DNA of 64,000 nucleotides, from the NCBI RefSeq assembly GCF_037975245.1, contig NC_092565.1:11836499-11900498 (forward strand). Direction: 5' to 3'. Below, in pieces: positions 1-11,269 of the stretch. Made by a program: the position numbers and the translations under genes. Position 1 is the stretch's first letter. Each line of letters starts with the position of its first letter. Origin of the DNA: Apostichopus japonicus (Eukaryota; Echinodermata; Holothuroidea; Aspidochirotida; Stichopodidae). Below the pieces are notes generated by a model that was given only the letters and a program-made list of their open reading frames with translations, ran no database searches and was not told the DNA's origin.

Positions 1-22
1 CTAGCCCGGTTCCGTCGACCGT

Positions 23-213
23 TACCTGGTTGATCCTGCCAGTAGTCATATGCTTGTCTCGAAGATTAAGCAATGCACGGCTAAGTACAATCCTGAACAT
101 ACAAGAGAAACTGCAGATGGCTCATTAGATCAGTTATGGTTTATTGGTCAGAGAGATTGGTCAGAGAGTCTTATACCATGGATAACTGTGGTAATTCTAG
201 AGCTTATACTAAT
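23..213 (+). pseudogene. truncated 18S rRNA 5' end, copy 1
   Basis: It begins with the universal 18S start TACCTGGTTGATCCTGCCAG and continues through the AGTCATATGCTTGTCTC and GGATAACTGTGGTAATTCTA landmarks. It stops after GCTTATACTAA and runs straight into the GA-rich linker. Only about the first 170 bases of an ~1,800-base 18S are present. Positions that are nearly invariant in eukaryotes are changed (for example AAGCAATGCACGG where AAGCCATGCATGT is expected). This copy also has a 15-base insertion (GTCAGAGAGATTG region) absent from the other two. It is not a functional rRNA gene. Confidence 0.9.
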
Positions 214-598
214 GAGAGAGAAAGGAAAAGGGAGAAGAGAGAAGGCTTCTCGCGTTGCTTGGTGGATGGCACGAGTGTCATGCGACCGGGCGGAGGGCAG
301 AGTCGTAGGCCGAAGGCGACGGCAGGCCGGCCCGATCCACCCGCAGAGATGAGAGAGAAAGTAGAATGGAGAGATGAAGAATGAGAGAGGAAGGAGAAGA
401 GAGAAGGCTTCTCGCGTTGCTTGGTGGCTGGCACGAGTGTCATGCGACCGGGCGGATGGCAGAGCGGCAGGCCGAAGGCGACGGCAGGCCGGCACGATTC
501 ACCCGCAGAGATCTGGCTCTCGTTCGAGAATTCGAGATCTCGTGGGGGGCAGTCGGAAGGGGCATTCGAGTCGATCCGAGACTCGTGAAGGCTTTCAA

Positions 599-636
599 TA
601 TCTGTCGTGTGTGTATAAATGTCATGGTTAGACACT
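599..636 (+). promoter_or_regulatory. representative TATAAATG spacer module (possible Pol I spacer promoter)
   Basis: The word GTGTGTATAAATGTCATGGT recurs about twenty times in the array (for example near 611, 1,812, 2,769, 4,660, 8,289, 11,374, 13,116, 17,770 and 18,826). It always follows AATATCTGTCGTG and precedes GGGCCCTCTCGTAGGGTCGG. Repeated spacer promoters are known in the rDNA spacers of other animals such as Drosophila and Xenopus. The assignment here rests on arrangement and AT-rich composition only. Confidence 0.3.
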
Positions 637-1465
637 TGCGGGCCCTCTCGTAGGGTCGGCCGTCGTTTCTTCGCGACCATGTGTTGCAACTCGGCGCTCT
701 CACGGGGTTCATCCACTCCCCCCCCCCCCCGTGAGCAGAGGTGTTACTCCGTGCACACGTATATATCAACGTTCAGATATGAAGCTTTCGCGGACGGGAG
801 TCCACCCGAGACTCGAAAAGGCTCCTTGCCTGTGGTGCGTAAATATTTTTGCACGTCTAGACCCTTGCTGGCCTTCTCGTTAGGGTCAGCCGTCGTTTCA
901 TCGCGACCATGTGTTGCAACTCGGCGCTCAGAACGGGGGTTTCACCCACTCGCCCCGTGAGCAGAAGATTCTTTCGTGCATATTATCTACAAACCCAGAT
1001 ATTGAGCTTTTTCATCCGCAGAACCCCCGGTGGAGAAGAGAGAAGAGAGAGAGAGGAGAGATGAAAGGGAGAAGAGAGAAGGCTTCTCGCGTTGCTTGGT
1101 GGATGGCACGAGTGTCATGCGACCTGGCGGAGGGTAGAGCGGCAGGCCGAAGGCGACGGCAGGCCGGCCCGATTCACCCGCAGAGATCTGGATCTCGTTC
1201 GAGAATTCGAGATCTCGTGGGGGGCAGTCGGGAGGGGCAGTCGATCAGAGAGAAAGGAGAAGGGAGAGATGAGAGATGAGAGAGAAAGGAGAGGGGAGAA
1301 GGGAGAAGAGAGAAGGCTTCTCGCGTTGCTTGGTGGATGGCACGAGTGTCATGCGACCGGGCGGAGGGCAGAGTCGTAGGCCGAAGGCGACGGCAGGCCG
1401 GCCCGATCCACCCGCAGAGATGAGAGAGAAAGTAGAATGGAGAGTCAAGAGTGCAAGATATATCC

Positions 1466-1507
1466 GGGAGCAACCCCGACACTCCTCTGAAAATACGGGT
1501 TGCTCCC
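1466..1507 (+). repeat. 11-bp-stem hairpin, copy 1
   Basis: GGGAGCAACCC and GGGTTGCTCCC pair perfectly over 11 bp around an ~20-base loop. The hairpin is preceded by AAGATATATCC and followed by AGGTGAGAAGGTCGATTGTG. The same hairpin with the same flanks recurs three more times in the array. Confidence 0.75.
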
Positions 1508-3804
1508 AGGTGAGAAGGTCGATTGTGTGGTCGATGGCACGAGTGTCATGCGACCGGGCGAGGGCCGAGTATTTAGCCGACGGTGAGAGAGGAAGGAGAA
1601 GAGAGAAGGCTTCTCGCGTTGCTTGGTTACTGGCACGAGTGTCATGCGACCGGGCGGAGGGCAGAGCGGCAGGCCGAAGGCGACGGCAGGCCGTCCCGAT
1701 TCACCCACAGAGATCTGGATCTCGTTCGAGAATTCGAGATCTCGTGAAGGCAGTCGAGAGGGGCATTCGAGTCGATCCGAGACTCGTGAAGGCTTTCAAT
1801 ATTTGTCGTGTGTGTATAAATGTCATGGTTGGACACTTGCGGGCCCTCTCGTAGGGTCGGCCGTCGTTTCTTCGCGACCATCTGTTGCAACTCGGCGCTC
1901 TCACGGGGTTCATCCACTCCCCCCCCCCCCCCCGTGAGCAGAGGTGTCCCTCCGTGCACACGTATATATCAACGTTCAGATATGAAGCTTTCGCGGACGG
2001 GAGTCCACCCGAGACTCGAAAAGGCTCCTTGCCTGTGGTGCGTAAATATTTTTGCACGTCTAGACTCTTGCTGGCCTTCTCGGTAGGGTCAGCCGTCGTT
2101 TCATCGCGACCATGTGTTGCAACTCGGCGCTCAGAGAGGGGGTTTTCACCCACTCGCCCCGTGAGCAGAAGATTCTTTCGTGCATATTATCTACAAACCC
2201 AGATATTGAGCTTTTTCATCCGCAGAACCCCCGGTGGAGAAGAGAGAAGAGAGAGAAGAGAGAGAGAGGAGAGATGAAAGGGAGAGATCTGGATCTCGTT
2301 CGAGAATTCGAGATCTCGTGGGGGCAGTCGGGAGGGGCAGTCGATCAGAGAGAAAGGAGAAGGGAGAGATGAGAGATGAGAGAGAAAGGAGAGGGGAGAA
2401 GAGAGAAGGCTTCTCGCGTTGTTCGGTGGATGGCACAAGTGTCATGAGAGAAAGGAGAAGGGAGAGATGAGAGATGAGAGAGAAAGGAGAAGGGAGAAGA
2501 GAGTAGGCTTCTCGCGTTGCTTGGTGGATGGCACGAGTGTCATGCGACCTGGCAGAGTGGCGGGTCGAAGGCGACGGCAGGCCGGCCCGATGCATCTGCA
2601 AGATCTGACCCTCGTTCGAGATTTTGAGATCTCTTTAGTGTAGCGGGTATTGGCTTAAGTGTGTGATCCAATGGTCAGAACGAGTGGGCAGAGTGAATCG
2701 GATTCTATATATGAGGGGGGTTGTAGAGTCGATCCAAGACTCGAGAAGGCTTTTAATATCTGTCGTGGGTGTATAAATGTCATGGTTGGACACTTGCGGG
2801 CCCTCTCGTAGGGTCGGCCGTCGTTTCTTCGCGACCATGTGTTGCAACTCGGCGCTCTCACGGGGTTCATCCAATCCCAGCCCCCCCCCCCCCCGTGAGC
2901 AGAGGTGTCCCTCCGTGCACACGTATATATCAACGTTCAGATATGAAGCTTTCGCGGACGGGAGTCCACCCGAGACTCGAAAAGGCTCCTTGCCTGTGGT
3001 GCGTAAATAGTTTTGCACGTCTAGACTCTTGCTGGCCTTCTCGGTAGGGTCAGCCGTCGTTTCATCGCGACCATGTGTTGCAACTCGGCGCTCAGAACGG
3101 GGGTTTTCACCCACTCGCCCCGTGAGCAGAAGATTCTTTCGTGCATATTATCTACAAACCCAGATATTGAGCTTTTTCATCCGCAGAACCCCCGGTGGAG
3201 AAGAGAGAGAAGAGAGAGAGAGAGAGAAGAGAAGAGAGGAGAGATGAAAGGGAGAAGAGAGAAGGCTTCTCGCGTTGCTTGGTGGATGGCACGAGTGTCA
3301 TGCGACCTTGCGGAGGGTAGAGCGGCAGGCCGAAGGCGACGGCAGGCCGGCCCGATTCACCCGCAGAGATCTGGATATCGTTCGAGAATTCGAGATCTCG
3401 TGGGGGGCAGTCGGGAGGGGCAGTCGAACAGAGAGAAAGGACAAGGGAGAGATGAGAGATGAGAGAGAAAGGAGAAGGGAGAAGGCTTCTCGTGTTTTTT
3501 GTTAGTTGGCACAAGTGTCATGAGAGAAAGGAGAGATGATAGAGAAGGGAGAAGAGAGAAGGCTTCTCGCGTTGCTTGGTGATTGGCACGAGTGTCATGC
3601 GACCGGGCGGAGGGCAGAGCGGCAGGCCGAAGGCGACGGCAGGCCGGCCCGATTCACCCGCAGAGATCTGGATCTCGTTCGAGAATTCGAGATCTCGTGG
3701 GGGCAGTCGGGAGGGGCATTCGAGTCGATCCGAGACTCGTGAAGGCCTTCAATATCTGTCGTACGTGTATAAATGTCATGGTTGGACTCGTGCAAGATAT
3801 ATCC

Positions 3805-3846
3805 GGGAGCAACCCCGACACTCCTCTGAAAATACGGGTTGCTCCC
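3805..3846 (+). repeat. 11-bp-stem hairpin, copy 2
   Basis: Same 42-base hairpin as at 1,466. It follows a TATAAATG module and is followed by a shortened ETS start (GAGTATTTAGCCGACGGTGA) that jumps directly into a GTGAGCAGAAGATTC module, so a deletion or recombination junction lies just downstream. Confidence 0.75.
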
Positions 3847-6785
3847 AGGTGAGAAGGTCGATTGTGTGGTCGATGGCACGAGTGTCATGCGACCGGGCGA
3901 GGGCCGAGTATTTAGCCGACGGTGACGGTGACACTCGCCCCGTGAGCAGAAGATTCTTTCGTGCATATTATCTACAAACCCAGATATTGAGCTTTTCATC
4001 CGCAGAACCCCCGGTGGAGAAAAGAGAAGAGAGAGAAGAGAGAGAGAGAGGAGAGATGAAAGGGAGAAGAGAGAAGGCTTCTCGCGTTGCTTGGTGGATG
4101 GCACGAGTGTCATGCGACCTGGCGGAGGGTAGAGCGGCAGGCCGAAGGCGACGGCAGGCCGGCCCGATTCACCCGCAGAGATCTGGATCTCGTTCGATAA
4201 TTCGAGATGTCGTGGGGGCAGTCGGGAGGGGCAGTCGATCAGAGAGAAAGGAGAAGGGAGAGATGAGAGATGAGAAAGGAGAGGGGAGAAGAGAGAAGGC
4301 TTCTCGCGTTGTTCGGTGGATGGCACAAGTGTCATGAGAGAAAGGAGAAGGGAGAGATGAGAGATGAGAGAGAAAGGAGAAGGGAGAAGAGAGTAGGCTT
4401 CTCGCGTTGCTTGGTGGATGGCACGAGTGTCATGCGACCTGGCAGAGTGGCGGGTCGAAGGCGACGGCAGGCCGGCCCGATGCATCTGCAAGATCTGACC
4501 CTCGTTCGAGATTTTGAGATCTCTTTAGTGTAGCGGGTATTGGCTTAAGTGTGTGATCCAATAGTCAGAACGAGTGGGCAGAGTGAATCGGATTCTATAT
4601 ATGAGGGGGGTTGTAGAGTCGATCCAAGACTCGAGAAGGCTTTTAATATCTGTCGTGGGTGTATAAATGTCATGGTTGGACACTTGCGGGCCCTCTCGTA
4701 GGGTCGGCCGTCGTTTCTTCGCGACCATGTGTTGCAACTCGGCGCTCTCACGGGGTTCATCCACTCCCCCCCCCCCCCCCGTGAGCAGAGGTGTCCCTCC
4801 GTGCACACGTATATATCAACGTTCAGATATGAAGCTTTCGCGGACGGGAGTCCACCCGAGACTCGAAAAGGCTCCTTGCCTGTGGTGCGTAAATATTTTT
4901 GCACGTCTAGACTCTTGCTGGCCTTCTCGGTAGGGTCAGCCGTCGTTTCATCGCGACCATGTGTTGCAACTCGGCGCTCAGAGAGGGGGTTTTCACCCAC
5001 TCGCCCCGTGAGCAGAAGGTTCTTTCGTGCATATTATCTACAAACCCAGATATTGAGCTTTTTCATCCGCAGAACCCCCGGTGGAGAAGAGAGAGAGAAG
5101 AGAGAGAGAGAAGAGAAGAGAGGAGAGATGAAAGGGAGAAGAGAGAAGGCTTCTCGCGTTGCTTGGTGGATGGCACGAGTGTCATGCGACCGGGCGGGAG
5201 GGTAGAGCGGCAGGCCGAAGGCGACGGCAGGCCGGCCCGATTCACCCGCAGAGATCTGGATCTCGTTCGAGAATTCGAGATCTCGTGGGGGACAGTCGGG
5301 AGGGGCAGTCGATCAGAGAGAAAGGAGAAGGGAGAGATGAGAGATGAGAGAGAAAGGAGAGGGGAGAAGAGAGAAGAGAGAAGAGAGAAGGCTTCTCGCG
5401 TTGCTTGGTGGATGGCACGAGTGTCATGCGACCGGGCGGAGGGCAGAGTCGTAGGCCGAAGGCGACGGCAGGCCGGCCCGATCCACCCGCAGAGATTAGA
5501 GAGAAAGTAGAATGGAGAGATGAAGAATGAGAGAGGAAGGAGAAGAGAGAAGGCTTCTCGCGTTGCTTGGTTACTGGCACGAGTGTCATGCGACCGGGCG
5601 GAGGGCAGAGCGGCAGGCCGAAGGCGACGGCAGGCCGGCCCGATTCACCCACAGAGATCTGGATCTCGTTCGAGAATTCGAGATCTCGTGGGGGGCAGTC
5701 GGGAGGGGCATTCGAGTCGATCCGAGACTCGTGAAGGCTTTCAATATCTGTCGTGTGTGTATAAATGTCATGGTTGGACACTTGCGGGCCCTCTCGTAGG
5801 GTCGGCCGTCGTTTCTTCGCGACCATGTGTTGCAACTCGGCGCTCTCACGGGGTTCATCCACTCCCCCCCCCCCCCGTGAGCAGAGGTGTCCTCCGTGCA
5901 CACGTATATATCAACGTTCAGATATGAAGCTTTCGCGGACGGGAGTCCACCCGAGACTCGAAAAGGCTCCTTGCTTGTGGTGCGTAAATATTTTTGCACG
6001 TCTAGACTCTTGCTGGCCTTCTCGGTAGGGTCAGCCGTCGTTTCATCGCGACCATGTGTTGCAACTCGGCGCTCAGAACGGGGGTTTTCACCCACTCGCC
6101 CCGTGAGCAGAAGGTTCTTTCGTGCATATTATCTACACACCCAGATATTGAGCTTTTTCATCCGCAGAACCCCCGTTGGAGAAGAGAGAGAAGAGAGAGA
6201 GAGAGAAGAGAAGAGAGGAGAGATGAAAGGGAGAAGAGAGAAGGCTTCTCGCGTTGCTTGGTGGATGGCACGAGTGTCATGCGACCTTGCGGAGGGTAGA
6301 GCGGCAGGCCGAAGGCGACGGCAGGCCGGCCCGATTCACCCGCAGAGATCTGGATCTCGTTCGAGAATTCGAGATCTCGTGGGGGACAGTCGGGAGGGGC
6401 AGTCGATCAGAGAGAAAGGAGAAGGGAGAGATGAGAGAGAAAGGAGAAGGGAGAAGGCTTCTCGTGTTTTTTGTTGGTTGGCACAAGTGTCATGAGAGAA
6501 AGGAGAGATGATAGAGAAGGGAGAAGAGAGAAGGCTTCTCGCGTTGCTTGGTGATTGGCACGAGTGTCATGCGACCAGGCGGAGGGCAGAGTCGCAGGCC
6601 GAAGGCCGAAGGCGACGGCAGGCCGGCCCGATTCACCCACAGAGATCATCGGTCTCGTTCGAAGTTTCGAGATCTCGTGGGGGGTAGTCGGGAGGGGTAG
6701 TCGAGTCGATCCGATACTCGAGAAGGCCTTCAATATCTGTCGTATGTGCATAAATGTCATGGTTGGACTCGTGCAAGATATATCC

Positions 6786-6827
6786 GGGAGCAACCCCGAC
6801 ACTCCTCTGAAAATACGGGTTGCTCCC
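6786..6827 (+). repeat. 11-bp-stem hairpin, copy 3 (upstream of ETS/18S copy 2)
   Basis: Same hairpin, about 500 bp upstream of the second 18S start. The phrase AAGATATATCCGGGAGC just before and into the stem would be a reasonable place for an RNA polymerase I core promoter, but nothing in the sequence proves it. Confidence 0.75.
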
Positions 6828-6869
6828 AGGTGAGAAGGTCGATTGTGTGGTCGATGGCACGAGTGTCAT

Positions 6870-7324
6870 GCGACCGGGCGAGGGCCGAGTATTTAGCCGA
6901 CGGTGACGGCAGGCCGCCCGATGGAGAAACGGTCAGATATCGAGCTTTCATCACGGGACCCGTTCGGGCTTGTTGCCGTTGCTGCGACCATGTGTTGCAC
7001 TCGGCGCTCTGTACGGGCTTTTTCATCCAAGCAACGAATGCACGCTCGAGGCGTGCGATTGCTCTCCTCTATAACAGTGGACGAGCCGTCGCCCTCCCGC
7101 GTCGCTTCGAACCGGTCCCGTGTCCAAGGCGGGACCACTGCGACTCCTCTCGAAACGACCCAGTCGACTCGGGTAGAGATATACACCTCGAGAATCCCTT
7201 CGGGCGGTTCTTCGATCACTGTACCGTAATAGCACGGCATCGAAGGTTGAGGATTGAGAGAGAAAGGGGAGTGCGAGAGCGACTCCAGGATGGCGAACGG
7301 GCCTAGCCCGGTTCCGTCGACCGT
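6870..7324 (+). other. 5' ETS-like leader upstream of 18S copy 2
   Basis: About 450 bp of sequence that is not GA-rich and occurs only here and at 16.74-17.20 kb, each time immediately upstream of an 18S start. It contains GATATCGAGCTTTCATC and GCGACCATGTGTTGCACTCG, which are diverged versions of the spacer modules. This suggests that the whole spacer arose from this leader. By position it corresponds to the 5' external transcribed spacer of an rRNA unit. Function is inferred from position only. Confidence 0.6.
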
Positions 7325-7500
7325 TACCTGGTTGATCTTGCCAGTAGTCATATGCTTGTCTCGAAGATTAAGCAATGCACGGCTAAGTACAATCCTGAAC
7401 ATACAAGAGAAACTGCAGATGGCTCATTAGATCAGTTATGGTTTATTGGAGAAAGTCTTATACCATGGATAACTGTGGTAATTCTAGAGCTTATACTAAT
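7325..7500 (+). pseudogene. truncated 18S rRNA 5' end, copy 2
   Basis: Same 5' 18S fragment with the same 3' breakpoint (GCTTATACTAA, then GAGAGAGAAAGG) and the same private substitutions as copy 1. It also has GATCTTGCC in place of GATCCTGCC. It is directly preceded by a leader ending GGTTCCGTCGACCGT that looks like 5' external transcribed spacer. The fragment is 176 bp. Confidence 0.9.
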
Positions 7501-8414
7501 GAGAGAGAAAGGAAAAGGGAGAAGAGAGAAGGCTTCTCGCGTTGCTTGGTGGATGGCACGAGTGTCATGCGACCGGGCGGAGGGCAGAGTCGTAGGCCGA
7601 AGGCGACGGCAGGCCGGCCCGATCCACCCGCAGAGATGAGAGAGAAAGTAGAATGGAGAGATGAAGAATGAGAGAGGAAGGAGAAGAGAGAAGGCTTCTC
7701 GCGTTGCTTAATGGATGGCACGAGTGTCATGCGACCTGGCGGAGGGTAGAGCGGCAGGCCGAAGGCGACGGCAGGCCGGCCAGATTCACCCGCAGAGATC
7801 TGGATCTCGTTCGAGAATTCGAGATCTCGTGGGGGGCAGTCGGGAGGGGCAGTCGATCAGAGAGAAAGGAGAAGGGAGAGATGAGAGATGAGAGAGAAAG
7901 GAGAGGGGAGAAGGGAGAAGAGAGAAGGCTTCTCGCGTTGTTCGGTGGATGGCACAAGTGTCATGAGAGAAAGGAGAAGGGAGAGATGAGAGATGAGAGA
8001 GAAAGGAGAAGGGAGAAGAGAGTAGGCTTCTCGCGTTGCTTGGTGGATGGCACGAGTGTCATGCGACCTGGCAGAGTGGCGGGTCGAAGGCGACGGCAGG
8101 CCGGCCCGATGCATCTGCAAGATCTGACCCTCGTTCGAGATTTTGAGATCTCTTTAGTGTAGCGGGTATTGGCTTAAGTGTGTGATCCAATGGTCAGAAC
8201 GAGTGGGCAGAGTGAATCGGATTCTATATATGGAGGGGGGTTGTAGAGTCGATCCAAGACTCGAGAAGGCTTTTAATATCTGTCGTGGGTGTATAAATGT
8301 CATGGTTGGACACTTGCGGGCCCTCTCGTAGGGTCGGCCGTCGTTTCTTCGCGACCATGTGTTGCAACTCGGCGCTCTCACGGGGTTCATCCACTCCCCC
8401 CCCCCCCCCCCCCG

Positions 8415-10410
8415 TGAGCAGAGGTGTCCCTCCGTTCACACGTATATATCAACGTTCAGATATGAAGCTTTCGCGGACGGGAGTCCACCCGAGACTCGAA
8501 AAGGCTCCTTGCCTGTGGTGCGTAAATATTTTTGCACGTCTAGACTCTTGCTGGCCTTCTCGGTAGGGTCAGCCGTCGTTTCATCGCGACCATGTGTTGC
8601 AACTCGGCGCTCAGAGCGGGGGTTTTCACCCACTCGCCCCGTGAGCAGAAGGTTCTTTCGTGCATATTATCTACAAACCCAGATATTGAGCTTTTTCATC
8701 CGCAGAACCCCCGGTGGAGAAGAGAGAGAGAAGAGAGAGAGAGAGAAGAGAAGAGAGGAGAGATGAAAGGGAGAAGAGAGAAGGCTTCTCGCGTTGCTTG
8801 GTGGATGGCACGAGTGTCATGCGACCTTGCGGCGGGTAGAGCGGCAGGCCGAAGGCGACGGCAGGCCGGCCCGATTCACCCGCAGAGATCTGGATCTCGT
8901 TCGAGAATTCGAGATCTCGTGGGGGACAGTCGGGAGGGGCAGTCGATCAAAGAGAAAGGAGAAGGGAGAGATGAGAGATGAGAGAGAAAGGAGAAGTGAG
9001 AAGGGAGAAGGCTTCTCGTGTTTTTTGTTGGTTGGCACAAGTGTCATGAGAGAAAGGAGAGATGATAGAGAAGGGAGAAGAGAGAAGGCTTCTCGCGTTG
9101 CTTGGTGATTGGCACGAGTGTCATGCGACCGGGCGGAGGGCAGAGTCGCAGGCCGAAGGCCGAAGGCGACGGCAGGCCGGCCCGATTCACCCACAGAGAT
9201 CATCGGTCTCGTTCGAGAATTCGAGATCTCGTGGGGGGCAGTCGGGAGGGGCATTCGAGTCGATCCGAGACTCGTGAAGGCTTTCAATATCTGTCGTGTG
9301 TGTATAAATGTCATGGTTGGACACTTGCGGGCCCTCTCGTAGGGTCGGCCGTCGTTTCTTCGCGACCATGTGTTGAAACTCGGCGCTCTCACGGGGTTCA
9401 TCCACTCCCCCCCCCCCCCGTGAGCAGAGGTGTCCCTCCGTTCACACGTATATATCAACGTTCAGATATGAAGCTTTCGCGGACGGGAGTCCACCCGAGA
9501 CTCGAAAAGGCTCCTTGCCTGTGGTGCGTAAATATTTTTGCACGTCTAGACTCTTGCTGGCCTTCTCGGTAGGGTCAGCCGTCGTTTCATCGCGACCATG
9601 TGTTGCAACTCGGCGCTCAGAGCGGGGGTTTTCACCCACTCGCCCCGTGAGCAGAAGGTTCTTTCGTGCATATTATCTACAAACCCAGATATTGAGCTTT
9701 TTCATCCGCAGAACCCCCGGTGGAGAAGAGAGAGAGAAGAGAGAGAGAGAGAAGAGAAGAGAGGAGAGATGAAAGGGAGAAGAGAGAAGGCTTCTCGCGT
9801 TGCTTGGTGGATGGCACGAGTGTCATGCGACCTTGCGGCGGGTAGAGCGGCAGGCCGAAGGCGACGGCAGGCCGGCCCGATTCACCCGCAGAGATCTGGA
9901 TCTCGTTCGAGAATTCGAGATCTCGTGGGGGACAGTCGGGAGGGGCAGTCGATCAAAGAGAAAGGAGAAGGGAGAGATGAGAGATGAGAGAGAAAGGAGA
10001 AGTGAGAAGGGAGAAGGCTTCTCGTGTTTTTTGTTGGTTGGCACAAGTGTCATGAGAGAAAGGAGAGATGATAGAGAAGGGAGAAGAGAGAAGGCTTCTC
10101 GCGTTGCTTGGTGATTGGCACGAGTGTCATGCGACCGGGCGGAGGGCAGAGTCGCAGGCCGAAGGCCGAAGGCGACGGCAGGCCGGCCCGATTCACCCAC
10201 AGAGATCATCGGTCTCGTTCGAGAATTCGAGATCTCGTGGGGGGCAGTCGGGAGGGGCATTCGAGTCGATCCGAGACTCGTGAAGGCTTTCAATATCTGT
10301 CGTGTGTGTATAAATGTCATGGTTGGACACTTGCGGGCCCTCTCGTAGGGTCGGCCGTCGTTTCTTCGCGACCATGTGTTGAAACTCGGCGCTCTCACGG
10401 GGTTCATCCA
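8415..10410 (+). repeat. two tandem ~1,006-bp units, nearly identical
   Basis: The block from the poly-C tract near 8,400 to the next near 9,410 is repeated at a constant offset of 1,006 bp. Private variants are shared, such as CCGTTCACACG (elsewhere CCGTGCACACG), TTGCGGCGGGTAG and GTCGATCAAAGAG. The main difference noticed is the poly-C length at the ends. This is a very recent tandem duplication inside the array. Confidence 0.8.
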
Positions 10411-11269
10411 CTCCCCCCCGTGAGCAGAGGTGTCCCTCCGTGCACACGTATATATCAACGTTCAGATATGAAGCTTTCGCGGACGGGAGTCCACCCGAGA
10501 CTCGAAAAGGCTCCTTGCCTGTGGTGCGTAAATATTTTTGCACGTCTAGACTCTTGCTGGCCTTCTCGGTAGGGTCAGCCGTCGTTTCATCGCGACCATG
10601 TGTTGCAACTCGGCGCTCAGAACGGGGGTTTTCACCAACTCGCCCCGTGAGCAGAAGATTCGTTCGTGCATATTATCTACAAACCCAGATATTGAGCTTT
10701 TTCATCCGTAGAACCCCCGGTGGAGAAGAGAGAAGAGAGAGAAGAGAGAGAGAGGAGAGATGAAAGGGAGAAGAGAGAAGGCTTCTCGCGTTGCTTGGTG
10801 GATGGCACGAGTGTCATGCGACCTGGCGGAGGGTAGAGCGGCAGGCCGAAGGCGACGGCAGGCCGGCCCGATTCACCCGCAGAGATCTGGATCTCGTTCG
10901 AGAATTCGAGATCTCGTGGGGGGCAGTCGGGAGGGGCAGTCGATCAGAGAGAAAGGAGAAGGGAGAGATGAGAGATGAGAGAGAAAGGAGAGGGGAGAAG
11001 AGAGAAGGCTTCTGGCGTTGCTTGGTAGATGGCACGAGTGTCATGCGACCGGGCGGAGGGCAGAGTCGTAGGCCGAAGGCGACGGCACGCCGGCCTGATC
11101 CACCCGCAGAGATGAGAGAGAAAGTAGAATGGAGAGATGAAGAATGAGAGAGGAAGGAGAAGAGAGAAGGCTTCTCGCGTTGCTTGGTGGCTGGCACGAG
11201 TGTCATGCGACCGGGCGGAGGGCAGAGCGGCAGGCCGAAGGCGACGGCAGGCCGGCCCGATTCACCCGC